From: Antitrichia curtipendula
Lineage: Eukaryota > Streptophyta > Bryopsida > Hypnales > Leucodontaceae
Length of the DNA stretch: 64,000 bases
Reading direction: 5' to 3'
NCBI GenBank assembly: GCA_951230915.1
Contig: OX579635.1
Span: 20,460,001 to 20,524,000 of the forward strand
The position numbers and the translations under genes are program-made. Position 1 is the first letter of the stretch. Each line of letters starts with the position of its first letter. Positions 11,653-22,758 of the stretch are shown piece by piece. Under the pieces are notes generated by a model, which saw nothing but the letters and a program-made list of their open reading frames with translations, made no database searches and had not been told where the DNA came from.

Positions 11653-11874
11653 ATGGCCATTCCGTTGTGTGTGCAGTGCGGGACACGGCAGAACCCTTGC
11701 CATTGCAAGGTCGTCGGCCCAACCCTTGGAGTCGTAGCGTTTCTCATCACGGCCGTGGTGGAATGGCCGCTGGGAGTAGCAATGTACTGCTTCAAGAAAC
11801 AGAAGGCTCGGCGTCTGTTGCACCACCCCAATCGCGTGGTTTACCCTCGCGTCGCCAGCGCCATCCCGTTCTGA
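11653..11874 (+). CDS. Small Cys-motif single-pass membrane protein, conserved-looking plant gene
   Basis: The product has 73 residues and begins MAIPLCVQCG. The N-terminus has a compact cysteine motif (C6, C9, C16, C18; CxxC...CxC), which could bind zinc. It is followed by a hydrophobic segment at about residues 21-46 that contains a Trp-Pro pair and could span a membrane, and then a basic tail with KKQKARR. The ORF uses GC-rich third positions unlike the AT-rich surroundings. It starts right after a telo-box, has a TATA-like box and a possible AATAAA signal (12214-12219), and is intron-free. From memory of plant proteomes, short uncharacterised proteins of this layout exist, but no function can be assigned. 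This is the best candidate for a normal host gene in the left half. Confidence 0.72.
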   Translation: MAIPLCVQCGTRQNPCHCKVVGPTLGVVAFLITAVVEWPLGVAMYCFKKQKARRLLHHPNRVVYPRVASAIPF

Positions 11875-12213
11875 ACCTTCACAACCTTCTCAACCTCTGG
11901 AAGCTTGCTTGCATTAGATCTGCTCTTCTTTGTTATTCTAATTAGCGTCGTCATTCATGATTTATTGTGCCACCAAATTAGGGATACCGAAGCTTCTTTT
12001 GCCGATTAGAGTTTTAGTCTTTTCCATGGTGATTGAATTAGCATCAATCCTCCACAATAGTGTATCGTACACACAATTTACTGGCAGCTTGCGAGACGTG
12101 GCTTCAAGGCAGAATTTCATATTCTGCTTGTAGGTCTCTTTTGAGTATATGATCACCATTGTTGCACACTTTGGCGAGGCACCGATGTAGTTATTTTTGT
12201 AGCTATCAGAAAT

Positions 12214-12219
12214 GAATAA
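12214..12219 (+). terminator. Possible polyadenylation signal
   Basis: AATAAA lies 340 bases after the stop codon of the gene at 11653-11874. Position is plausible, but no transcript evidence is available. Confidence 0.35.
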
Positions 12220-12714
12220 ATTCTGTTAACTTTTGACATGACGTGTTTCATGTTTATACTTGAATGGCTGTCGATCGGTAGTTTTTTCCATTGCTGTGGA
12301 GGGGCTTGAATTCTCGAAATCTGCGTTGTTGCACAATGTTATTTAAACTTGTGTGATCAAGGATCCAAGCTTTTGATCCAAGCTTTTACTATTTCGGAAT
12401 TGCGCCTGTGGAGCACATCTTCTATTTACGTATCGTGTGTTTGATTGCTAAATGTTCCTGTGCTTGCTTGCTTGCTTATTCTGGATTCATGATTGTTCGG
12501 TTTTCGTTGAATTGGGGAGTGTGGGATAGCAGCTTTGGGGTAATACTGGAGCTCTCTCCTTGACGTTGAACATGAACACTGCCACCATCTCTTCTAATTT
12601 CTATTGAGCATTCAAATTTAAACTTCTGGGGCATGGCAGGTTGACTCATAAAGCTCGTCAATCTAAGCTAACTGCACCTAATTGCATCCTGGTCTAAAAT
12701 TGAACAATTTGTAG

Positions 12715-13680
12715 AAGTCATTACAAAAGATGCAAAGGATGTCATTTGTGCAAAGTACTATTATGGAATGGTCAAACCAACTTGATGCTCCTCATCTTCA
12801 AGTGTGTTTGCTCAAGGCAATATCTAGAGGTGGGAAAGCATTGTATATTCTACAAGAATTCTTCTCCAATGTGCCAGCCTTGCAATATTTAGATCTCTCA
12901 AAAAATTACTTTGATGAAAAGCTTTTTGAGATTTGTAGATTACGATGTCTTTTGGTTTTGGATCTAGGATGGTATACATCTTTGAAAGAGCTTCTGGAGT
13001 GCATTGGAGAGTTGAACTTTCTTAAAGAGTTGAATCTTGGAGGATGTCAATCCTTGAAAGTGCTTCCTCAAAGCATTGGAGGCTTAAAATGTCTTGCTAA
13101 GTTGGATCTTCAAGAGTGTGAATCCTTGAGTGAGCTTCCAAAGAACATCGGCCAGTTGAAATCTCTCATTGAGTTGGTACTTTGGAGATGTGAATCTTTG
13201 AAAGTGCTTCCTCAAAGTATTGGAGGCTTGCAATGTCTCAACAAGTTGTATTTTGGAGATTGTGGATCCTTGAGTGAGCTTCCAAAGAGCATCGACGAGT
13301 TGAAATCTCTCATTGAGTTCAATCTTGGATGGTGTATATTCTTGAAAGTGCTTCCTCAAAGTACTGGAGGCTTGAAATGTCTTACTAAGTTGGATCTTGG
13401 AAACTGTGGATCCTTGAGTGAGCTTCTAGAGAGCATCGGCGAGTTGAAATCTCTCACTGAGTTTTACCTTCAAGGATGTTCATCCTTGAAAGTGCTCCCT
13501 CAAAGCATTGGAGGCTTGAAAGGTCTCAACAAGTTGGGTTTTAAAGACTATCAATTTTTGAGTGAGCTTCTAGAGAGCATCGACGAGTTGAAATCTCTCA
13601 TTGAGTTGAATCTTGGAGGATGTAAATCCTTTAAAGTGCTTCCTCAAAGTATTGGAAGTCTCAAATGTCTTACACGATAG
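12715..13680 (+). pseudogene. 5'-truncated NLR copy, LRR part only
   Basis: This is an open frame of ~320 codons with no NB-ARC domain. It matches the C-terminal half of the NLR at 22759-25863 starting exactly at AAGTCATTACA (12715, equivalent to 24322). It has the same 48-residue double-LRR units (…LKVLPQSIGGLKCL…), about 4.5 of them against 8.5 in the full gene. Homology runs past the stop for another ~850 bases, so this is a DNA-level segmental duplicate and not a retrocopy. There is no promoter or ATP-binding part. A short LRR-only protein from the ATG at 12730 is possible but unsupported. Confidence 0.88.
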
Positions 13681-14540
13681 GATGCAGAAATGTGTGAATC
13701 TTTCAGGTAGCTTTTGGAGAGCATTAACGTGTTAGATTTATCTCGACAAGTTGAATCTTTGAAAGTTCTATCAATGATTAATAGAGAACTCAAATCTTTT
13801 AGAATTTGAGGTTTGATATGTGATAGTCTTTGAATTAGCTTTCTAAGGAAACTGGCAACTTAACCCATCTCATATGGTTGGATTAAAAAAATTACATATT
13901 CATTAAAAAAATTCCAAAATGGATGAAGGTTTGGAAATCTTATATCTATTGATATATGAGAGTGTAAACCTTTGAATGACTTCCAAAATCTACTTATTAG
14001 TTGATCAATCTTCAAAGAAGTTACTAGCATTAACTTAGACACCTTTTATGAGGCTCTATTGGGTGCACTTTTTGTTTTGAACCTATGGATACTTTAGACT
14101 TTGCCTAGATATATAATAGAGTAGATGTATAGGTGATATTGTTTTTCAAGACAAAATGGACATGATAGGATGGTATTAACTCCTAAGAGACCAAACTACC
14201 TTTTCTGGCAAAATAGCGATTTGGAATAGTTCACTATAAATGGAATTTTTTTTTAAATTAAAATTTTTCACACAATATGTACTCAAGGAATAGCTTTAAG
14301 ATCTAACATTTTTCATAACTTTTGACTAGTACATGGTTAACAAATTCTTGTATGATATATAATTTTCTTGAATTGCGAGGAACTTGGGCAAGTCAAAAAA
14401 ATTCTCAAAAAATTCTAATTTTTTAATGTAAAAAATTGAAATTGATTTTCTAAATTTATGTGTACATGGAAAATTTTAAAACATTCCATTTTGAGTGAGG
14501 AGATGAAACTTATGAAAAGTTTTAGTTTTAAATAACCATT
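13681..14540 (+). repeat. 3' flank of the NLR segmental duplication
   Basis: This AT-rich non-coding sequence is colinear with 25864-26715 downstream of the full NLR. Examples are TTTATCTCGACAA…TTGAATCTTTGAAAG and GAGGCT(C/T)TATTGGGTGCAC at both places. Divergence is modest. Confidence 0.85.
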
Positions 14541-15424
14541 TTTTTAGACAAATGTGAATTTGTCAAGTGTAGTCGCCCGATTCTTCATAGGGTCCACAAA
14601 AAAAGATTTTTTATCACTTCAAACACTAAATATCCTAAAATCCACAAGGTGGAAGTTTGTGAAACTTTTCCACATCTTTTCTAACTAGCTCACTACAAGG
14701 TCCTACGGTTACATGTGTCGAAAAATTATTATCTTTTCTATAATTTGGTACTTGTACTGAAATTAATAGTTTTGAAGTGTTTTTGGTGAAAACATAGTCA
14801 AAGGCCTCTAGAGGTTAATGTTGGATTATAGTTTTTAATTATCTATATTTCCTTGCTTTAGTATCATAACAATAAAGATATCCAAGAAATTATGTATCCA
14901 TATATTGTTTAAATGTGGACATGGTATATAATAAACATGAAATACTAAAGCTCAACAAACTCTTGGATCATTGCAAGGAACACTGACCAGTTTGCGTAAC
15001 TTTTTACAAAACTGATTTTGTCCAAGCTATAACTTTTGAATTTTAAACCAAATGCCCAAAACAAAAAATTTATTTCTAAATGTTTTGATTGTAATGGATC
15101 CCTTATTTTTCAAAAGAATAAAAATCATTTTATATTTGAAAGTAAATTTTGTTAATTTGACACACTTTTGGATTTAGGGGTTTTGAATACTATTGAGTGG
15201 TTTAAATGAATGATTTTTAGCTGAAAATTTTGTGGTACATTTCTATAGTAGGTAGACATGATCCTACCAAAGGACATCCAAAAATACACTATTTTATATC
15301 CTCCACGTTTGTGCAAAGAGACTTCCCATGTGCGTGCATTTCTAAACATGAAAAATGGTTTTGACCTCAGTTTTTGGTCAAATCTCATCACCATCAAGTT
15401 CTCTGAAAGGTCCAATTTTTAGTT
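14541..15424. other. AT-rich spacer
   Basis: No gene is recognised. Confidence 0.45.
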
Positions 15425-15580
15425 CTTTAAAATTTTGTTTTTCATATTTTCTACAAATTAAAACACCAAAGTATGTATTTTCTACCTATAATTCTAGGTC
15501 AAAGAATATGTACTAGAAAATACATACTTTGGTATTTTAATTTGTAGAAAATATGAAAACCAAAATTTGAAAAGCTCTAT
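15425..15580. repeat. Inverted repeat with ~54-bp arms
   Basis: The left arm contains CATATTTTCTACAAATTAAA and AAAGTATGTATTTTCT. The right arm (15519-15573) is the near-exact complement, and the spacer is about 27 bases. It is probably a MITE remnant. Confidence 0.7.
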
Positions 15581-15637
15581 GAAAGTTGGATCTGGAGAGG
15601 ACCAATCTACTGCCGCGAGAACTCCAGAGCTTGATTA

Positions 15638-15909
15638 AGGTAGGCACCCCCCAAATGGCACCTGACCTTAAAGCGCCATCTACAGGTTGTGTACATTTCC
15701 AAAATCAGTTATGTACCTATTTGAATGGAGCGCTTTCAGAAACAAACTTTGACCCTTAATAACTTTTGCTTACGATGTCCAAATGCCACGTTCTCTGGTG
15801 CGTTGGAACCGCCTTTCACTTGCCAACAAGAATATATGAAAATTTGACCAGTCTAATAGTAGTAACTAGGCTCAGTAGCAAAAAGTGGCGGTTTTGGGTG
15901 TACCCACCT
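15638..15909. mobile_element. TA-flanked MITE, copy 1 (272 bp)
   Basis: Termini are AGGTAGGCACCCCCC and, reverse complemented, AGGTGGGTACACCC. TA lies on both sides (15636-15637, 15910-15911), as in Tc1/mariner (Stowaway-type) MITEs. An inverted second copy lies at 18063-18335. Confidence 0.8.
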
Positions 15910-15989
15910 TAGCTGCGTTTTGTTGGTAACAAGGACTTGATGGTGCTGCTTCAATCTTGGAGATCCTCTGTCAAGGTTGGATCTGAAGC

Positions 15990-16078
15990 TCATGTCACGG
16001 CACGTTTTCGGACTTTCGAGGAAGACTTTGTGGACCTTCAACCGCGTCCTTGTTGCCGGCCCTTCACCTTCTGTTTCC
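15990..16078 (+). repeat. Direct repeat, copy 1 (~75 bp)
   Basis: This shares ACTTTGTGGACCTTCAACCG and CCTTGTTGCCGGCCCTTCAC with 20026-20098. It lies just upstream of the GDSL relic and may mark an ancient duplication or a mobile fragment. Confidence 0.7.
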
Positions 16079-16233
16079 TTCTGTTCACTCAGACATGTGA
16101 TGTCTACAAAACTCATGGTACCTTTCATCAGAATCCTTTTTCTTCTTTTCCATTTTTGTATCACACGATTTACCCGGCACTTAGGCTTAATCCAGGTGAA
16201 TGCCTAGGGGATGGTTGTTTCAGAACGGGATGG

Positions 16234-16458
16234 CCAGCCTCAAAGCAACTTCAGATGTTTGATGAGTACAAGGTGAAGTTATCGAGTGTTATAGGGCCAC
16301 AAAAGGCATCTTCTATTATCTCCGAGGCGCTCTACATTGTGAGCTCTGGGAGTAATGACTGCATTCTCAATTACTTAATCAATCCTGCGGTGCAAAGCCA
16401 ATGCTCACTCCCACAGTTTCAGTCTTTGTTGATGTCAACGCAAACCTTGTTCGTGCAG
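16234..16458 (+). pseudogene. GDSL esterase/lipase relic, middle exon
   Basis: The translation resembles the block III region of plant GDSL lipases: Gln-Leu…Phe-x-x-Tyr, then ALYIVSSGSNDCILNYLINP, equivalent to the family ALY-x-x-S-x-G-x-ND-x-x-x-NY. It ends at a consensus splice donor (CAG|GTGGGT, 16458/16459). The first exon with signal peptide and the catalytic GDS serine is not found upstream, where a MITE and unrelated sequence lie. The next exon is at 18336-18525. Intact family members are secreted serine esterases, and this copy is not functional. Confidence 0.8.
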
Positions 16459-16965
16459 GTGGGTTGACCCTAAGATTGTGCACCCAAGAATTAACATAAT
16501 TCTTGTTGATTTACCTTGAAGAGTCTCAACTCCATATTCTGTATGATGAACATTCTGGTGTTTCTTACAAGTCCGTAATTTCTCATTCATTAACCTTGGA
16601 AGGACGCCGAGGGCAATGAGTGTCTGATGGATGACTTTCTTTGTTCATGTGGAAACATGGAGTGCACCTATTGGTTCAAAAATTGAATCTTTTTGAGCAA
16701 GTAAGTATCACCCAGGCGGTGTATTTCCGCGATTAATCTAAAGTAATGTTTAAACCTTCTCAAAAAAGTAATACTTCATGTCCAATTAAATGAACTTGAG
16801 GTATATATTATATTTGCACATAGATATATGCAGATACTTGCAAACATGTGAAGTGTGCACTAGATTTCTAAGACAAGAGTCTGGTTGTTCAAGATCCCAC
16901 AACAACAAGTCCACTAGATAGTGACAGGAAATTACAAGAACTCCATTCCCCATTTTATTGGAGTA

Positions 16966-17383
16966 AGGTAGTATGCTCTTAAAGCAACCATTTAAGGACT
17001 GGTCCACCTTTTTCACAGGCTTCAATGGACAGAAATATTTTTAGATCATTTTTCAAAGAAAGAAAAATAGATGTGGAACCTAATACAAGATTACAAGTGG
17101 TTTTGTATTTTTCCAAGCATTTTTGAATTACTTATAATTTTTCAAAGATTCAGGGCGTAGGCACCTATTTGTGAACATAGGTCTTCCAAAATCTGTCTAC
17201 TTGCAATTTATAAAGAGATGTGCGGAAATCAAAGACAATGAGTGGCTCTTGCAATAGAAAAACAATTTTTTCTCAATGCATTCAATTGCTAAACTAGTCC
17301 ATTTAAGGATCACTCCATCTCCATTCTCCACGTAAAAATAGGGGCAGTTTAAAGAAGATGGGCGCTTTTAGAGCACACTACCT
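16966..17383. mobile_element. TA-flanked MITE in GDSL intron (418 bp)
   Basis: Ends are AGGTAGTATGCTCTTAAAGC on the left and, reverse complemented, AGGTAGTGTGCTCTAAAAGC on the right, with TA at 16964-16965 and 17384-17385. The AGGTAG end is shared with the 272-bp MITEs, so the families may be related. Confidence 0.78.
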
Positions 17384-17385
17384 TA

Positions 17386-17640
17386 ACATTGAATAGTGAA
17401 ATTAGGTTGCCCCTCACTAATTTCTCGACATTCCACACTATTTAAATATTTATTGTTTCTATACAAGAAAATACTACTTTTGAATTAGTTTTTTTAATGT
17501 AGTTGGAACTCATGAACCTCCATGTATATAAATGGAAGTACTTGTAGAGATATTTTTGACTTTGATGACTTACACAATAATTTTTTGGGGGTAAGGCAAC
17601 CTAATTGTAAAAGCAACCTAATTTCACTATTTAGTGTAGT
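17386..17640. mobile_element. MITE-like inverted repeat abutting the previous MITE
   Basis: Left arm AATAGTGAAATTAGGTTGC (from about 17391) is complementary to right arm GCAACCTAATTTCACTATT (about 17616-17634). The spacer is about 200 bases. It sits directly against the right end of the 418-bp MITE. Confidence 0.65.
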
Positions 17641-18062
17641 TTCGAAGTTCCAAAGACGAGGGACTGCTTGATACTGGTCCAACTCTGGTTTAGAATCGAT
17701 CCTTACTTTCTGGCATAAAAGTCTACCTGTACTTCCAGTCTTCTACTGCATGTGACATGGCCAGGGAGGATTGACCCATGTATTGCCCCGTGTCTTACCC
17801 CTGCAGATAACATTGAATTTTTTTATTTCATCCCTTAAATTTTGTATTTCATCGCGTCTCCAAGCTAATGAATTATTTTAAACCTCTGCAGGTTAAACTA
17901 TCAATTGATCTTGCCTAAATTTCACATAGAAATAAATTCATATTGGCATTCATTTGTAGTAGGATACGTCCTTATTTTATGGTGGTTTCTTGTTCTACAG
18001 AAATTACATGAAGCAGGAGCCAGACAGATTCGGATTTTGGGGATGCCCCCCCTTCGGGTGTA

Positions 18063-18335
18063 AGGTGGGTACACCCAAAACCGCCACTTTTTGCTACTGA
18101 GCCTAGTTACTACTATTAGACTGGTCAAATTTTTCTTATATTCCTGTTGGCAAGTGAAAGGAGGTTCCAACGCACTAGAGAACGTGACATTTGGACACCA
18201 TATGCAAAAGTTATTAAGGGTCAAAGTTTGTTTCTAAAAGCGCTCCATCCAAATAGGTACATAACTGATTTTGAAAATGTACACAACTTGTAGATGGCGC
18301 TTTAAGGTCAGGTGCCATTTTGGGGGTGCCTACCT
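18063..18335. mobile_element. TA-flanked MITE, copy 2, inserted in a GDSL exon (273 bp)
   Basis: This is a full-length inverted relative of 15638-15909. TA lies at 18061-18062 on the left, while the right flank reads TG. Its right end falls directly against GDSL coding sequence at 18336. Confidence 0.8.
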
Positions 18336-18525
18336 TGTATCACCCTCTTTGGTACTAAAGATCAAACAGCTTGTGTGGAGGACCAGAATGTGGTCGCAGT
18401 AGCCTACAACCAAGAGACGCAAGTTGTGGTCCCCAAGTGGCCGGCCAGTTTGCCAAATTCGAAGCTTCTGTACTTGGATGCGTGCTCGCTTCTGTACGAG
18501 ATTTTCAACAACCCTTCGAAATACG
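18336..18525 (+). pseudogene. GDSL esterase/lipase relic, later exon cut by a MITE
   Basis: The frame starts CITLFG, matching the family ...LPAAITLFG... block, then has CVEDQN, YLDACSLLYEIFNNPSKYG, equivalent to the family D-x-Y-x-x-L-x-x-x-x-x-NP-x-x-YG. It ends at a donor-like TACG|GTAAAG. The residues that should precede CITLFG are replaced by the MITE end. The last exon with the catalytic Asp/His is not found downstream. Confidence 0.8.
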
Positions 18526-19995
18526 GTAAAGAGTTTAATATTCCCTTTTCCTCGTACTTCGTACAAAAATCAATTCAGCTAATTGGTAGTATTGGCGACT
18601 TGGCACCAGTTACTTTTGCTTTTGACTGTAAGCATAAGAGCTGCACTAAATATGGTATGTTGAGTTAGTGACATCGATTACGAAACTCCCACACTGGATG
18701 TCCACTACTATATAATCAGTGACAAGTGAAAACATACTTTCATGTAGAATAACAATTGGATGATGCCCATTTAAAATGTAGCTTACAGGCAGGTTGTATC
18801 TACATCCATGATTGCTCTTCTAAGTTGCAATGGTATGCAGTTTTTAAGAGGACATCTATAGGAATGCTTGCAAGCATGGTATGCATTATGCATTGTGTAG
18901 ATATTCTATCTGTAAGAGTTTCATGATCAGTTCCAATTGCTTAGTTTCATTCTTCCTACAAATAGTTTGTTTCAAGACATTGGGCTAAAATCTGAGCTGA
19001 ATTCTCTCTCAAGTTACGTTGTGCTTGATTGATCGATCCTTTGGCAAGCTACTTGGAAACAAGACGTGCTTGCTGTGGAGAGGGTCTGTTTTCTACAGCT
19101 ACGTTTTGCAACGTGAATAGCCTGGGAACGTGTTCAGATGCATCCAAACACGTCTTCTTTAATTCATTGCAACCCCACACAATCTGTCTCCAAATGAGGA
19201 GCTTATGAGTACCACGAGAAAGTAATCTCTTACTTCAAGTTCAAAAGGCTTTAAATACATGCTAACTCTAATTTACGCCCTGAATCTATGTATATACTTG
19301 GAAAGAGAAAAAGCGAGTTATAAATGAAACTTGTGGATTTATTAGCAATGTTAATATATGGTGCATTGGCAAGGTTAGAATTCCCAGATTTTGCTCTTAT
19401 GGAGGTTCATTTTGCACAGTATTGGATGAGAATACATTTAAATGATAGGCTAGAAGAGGTGTCAATGTGAGCTCAGCTGATGTCACTAGTGCCAAAGGGG
19501 TATTTAAATGACATTGTTGAAATGACAAAAGTGCTTACATGACATGTTGATGTAATGGAAGTGCGAGTGCAAAATTTAATTGACATTCCTGCAGCAAGAC
19601 AAATAGAGTGTATATATATACTGGATTTGAATTTGTGGACCCTTGCAAACTTGACTGAAGTGCTCACTTCACACAAGGAGGCTCATCCCCCAGGCAAGGA
19701 GCTCACTTTCACTTCAGAAGTTCCGCAAGCCGGGTATGAGCGGAGCGCCACGCCGTCGGAAGGGCAGCTTGGCAAACCTCTGTCCGGGCCGGGCAACGAC
19801 GAAGACAGGATGAGGCGGGGCCCGAGGAAGTCTCCCGGAACTCAAATTTTCCAAGGTTTTCCAAGAGCGGCCCTGAAGTTCGAGCTGGCTCCACTGACCA
19901 GGTCCTTCCATTGTGTCATTTTAGCAGTAAAGAACTGGCGAATCCCCCCTTTCTTTATTATATTCGAAACACTGTGCTAATATCTGCGCTGCATG
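18526..19995. other. Spacer with a GC-rich island (19720-19900)
   Basis: No gene is recognised. The GC-rich stretch has overlapping ORFs on both strands, which is expected from composition and is not evidence of coding. Confidence 0.4.
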
Positions 19996-20025
19996 ATGGC
20001 CGGCCCACGTGGTCAAATGCGCGTT

Positions 20026-20270
20026 TTGAGGTTTCGAGAAAGACTTTGTGGACCTTCAACCGCGTCCTTGTTGCCGGCCCTTCACCTTCTGTTTGCTTCT
20101 GCAGTGCTTCGCAGGAGACTGTCTCTGCGGTCCGTCGGGAGAGTTGGTGCTTGCGAACCTTTGTTTCGGTGCTGTTGTTTGCTTCTGGAGTGCTTCGCAG
20201 TGGGCTGTTTCTGCGGTCCTTGGGGAGAGCTGGTGCTTGCGAAACTCTGTTTCAGTGCTGTTCGGGTGCC
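20026..20270 (+). repeat. Direct repeat copy 2 plus an ~85-bp tandem pair
   Basis: 20026-20098 repeats 15990-16078. From 20099 an ~85-bp unit occurs twice in tandem (GTGCTTCGCAG…CTGCGGTCC…GAG(A/T/C)…TGGTGCTTGCGAA). All three forward frames stay open across it, so ORF length is uninformative. No function is assigned. Confidence 0.6.
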
Positions 20271-20880
20271 CAGACGAGGTGGATTGTGTGGAAGTTGGCA
20301 TGCTGGAGGAGATTGTTTGTTACAGGGATCTAGCGGTGTACAGTACTTCTGTTTCCACGACGTTGGTTGGCTGGAGTCGTTTGATTCCTTCGCTTGGGCC
20401 GCTGGGCGAGCTTGGGAGGTACGTGAGGTTGGAAGCGTTTATCTGCAGCTGCGCAGAGGTGGTGGACTCTGCTGAGAATTGGATTTGCTGTGGAGTGAAG
20501 AACATCCATTTGCTCAAGAACACGCACGGCTTCTGCCGATTGTCAGTGTGTTGAAGAAACCGGCTTGGAACGGGTTGGCTGCAACGAAGTGCTCCGGGAA
20601 GAGCGCAACCATTTCTTGGTATTAATTCATTCCTTCTTTCTCATGGGGTAGGTGTGTTCCTGTCTTTTGAACGCATATGTGCATAGTCACTCACTCATTC
20701 TGATTAATTACATTAATCAGATATAGGGAATGTTCTTTTATTTTAGTACACCCTCCCCTTGTATTTGTATTTTCCAATAGCAATCTGATGAACAAAAATA
20801 TGGGTTAATGCCATTTGAGTTCCGTATATATTTTGTATTTTGTACTTTGTATATGTATTCCGTATGGTTCGTATGGTCCG

Positions 20881-20970
20881 TATTCCGTATATATATTATA
20901 CCATATCTCGTATTCCGTATATATATTATACCATATTTCGTATTCCGTATATATATTATACCATATCTCG
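20881..20970. repeat. 30-bp minisatellite, three units
   Basis: Three consecutive 30-base units contain TATTCCGTATATATATTATA, with a single base difference in the second. Degenerate GTATTCCGTAT and CGTATTT pieces surround it (20820-21000, 21360-21490). ORFs rich in Tyr/Ile here are translated repeat. Confidence 0.9.
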
Positions 20971-21145
20971 TATTCATACCCGTATTTCTTATTTTTCAAG
21001 ATCAACAATGTCAGAGGGGGGGAGGGGAAATTATTTTTTGAATATCAACGGCTCTCGTTTTTTTACATTGAGGGGGGTGGGGTATTATTTGTCAATTAGA
21101 GGGGATGCATCTTGTAGGGATGTTTGGCTGGTACAACCATTTTTT

Positions 21146-21180
21146 AGTGCATTGTGTGACGAACTGTGTCACAATGCACT
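21146..21180. repeat. Hairpin AGTGCATTG…CAATGCACT (1)
   Basis: An imperfect inverted repeat brackets a short loop. A similar hairpin with the same AGTGCATTG arms is at 21639-21681. The intervening DNA has G-rich runs (21017-21030, 21068-21082). Confidence 0.55.
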
Positions 21181-21638
21181 GAAACACATATCCTCCCCCC
21201 CTTTGTATTTAAATTAATAAATTCTTTTATACCCTCCCTGCTCCTTTGTATTTAAATTAATAAATTTATTTTAAATTAAATTAAATTAAAATTTAAAAAA
21301 TTTCAAGAACCCCCTCCCTATTTTGTAGTTTCCAGGTGGGGGTGGGGTGATAATTGATATGGGACATATCGTGTATTTCGTATTTCGTATTTTAACCGTA
21401 TTTTAAGTCCTGTATAGTATATTGAAGTCATATCTTGTATCCATATCATTTCGTATTTATACCATATCCGTGTTCAATATTGTATTTTGGATTCATATTT
21501 AGATGGCTTGGATTGAATCTCACAAAGATCAAGGGCTTGTGATTTTTTGAGAAATCAACGGCATCTTGGAGGGGAAACATTTTTTTGTTTTTTTAAATCA
21601 ACGATCTGTGATTTTTTTGAGAAAGGGGGGGAGGAACT

Positions 21639-21681
21639 AATGCACTGAAAAGAGGTGACAACCTCTTTTTAGTGCATTGTA
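21639..21681. repeat. Hairpin AATGCACT…AGTGCATT (2)
   Basis: Arms AATGCACTGAAAAGAGGT and ACCTCTTTTTAGTGCATT surround a 4-base loop. It is related to the hairpin at 21146. Confidence 0.6.
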
Positions 21682-22758
21682 ACTTAAATTTGGGGACTTT
21701 GGGACATGTCATTTTTTAATTGAAGAGGATTAAAATATGAGATATAAGTTGTAAGTTGAATTGTATGTAGATAAGCAAGAACAAAAGATATGGAAGTATG
21801 TATCTATATAACAACATATGTATGCTTTGTCCCATGCTCCTATACAATTATATCTATTTATCACATTTTGTATATCTTATGGGACTTGGGTTAGAGCATG
21901 CATACATAGTTGGTATTTGGGTGGTCATAATATTGATGTGCTTTTTTAGCTTATTACAGTTTAGTTTTGAGTGGTTACGAGTATTCTTCTTATTCAGTTT
22001 GGTATGTTATATAGTAGTGTGTAGAAATGCTTCAAATTTGTATTGTTCAAAAATGCATATTAGATTTGAGTTTTGGGATTCTTTTAGTTTAACATGAGTG
22101 CTACATTAGCTAAACCAATTATGTCATGAATTGAATGAATATACATTTTTAATGGATATGGTAGAAAAAGTCCATTACAAACCCTCTTAAGTTTTTTCCA
22201 TCACTTTTTCCATCCTAATGCTCCAATCTAATGTTGAGTGTGCATATAGAAAAGATCATGATTGTATAAGGCATGTTGGATGACTATTATGATGTAGATA
22301 TTTTTTGACTTCTTAATGACTTTGGGTTGGGGAAGAGCTAGTGACTCTTTTGGTCTACTTGTGCAAAAAATGTCAAAAACTCAACATCATATTCATACAT
22401 TCTTAGGAAATATCAATTTTGATCAATATTAGTAGCTCATACATTTGTCTATTTGTAGATTCATTCAAATTGATTTTAATGGTGTTGCTTAAAGGTGTCA
22501 ATTTTATTGATCATGGAAATTGATAAACTTATGAATGATTTGTTGTGTTGGAAGTTACTAAATTGACCAATTCTATTAGGCTTTATTACCAATTAGGTAC
22601 ATTTGAATATTTTCATTTTATATTGAGGTGTGTAAAAAATTAGTGACAATTATATCCTTGCATATATTCTTGAGTTTTTGTTGTGGGTGAAATGTTTGTA
22701 TTAAGTTATCATAGTCTAAGATGTTCTTTTTGGCAATTTTATAGGTTGCCAATTTGCC
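21682..22758. other. AT-rich region upstream of the NLR
   Basis: No gene is recognised. TTTTATAG at 22736-22743, just before the NLR ATG, could be the acceptor of a 5'-leader intron. Confidence 0.4.

Noticed and set aside
15638..18335. Pack-MULE with ~270-bp terminal repeats that captured a GDSL fragment
   Set aside because: Each ~272-bp arm has its own pair of terminal repeats, with TA on both sides for copy 1 and on one side for copy 2, so they are two separate MITEs. No 9-bp outer duplication is seen.
19993..20554. Overlapping ORFs of 140-168 codons in all forward frames
   Set aside because: GC-rich tandem repeat with all frames open and no recognisable domain; not supported as coding.
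20738..21099. Tyr/Ile-rich ORFs
   Set aside because: They translate the 30-bp TATTCCGTATATA-type minisatellite.
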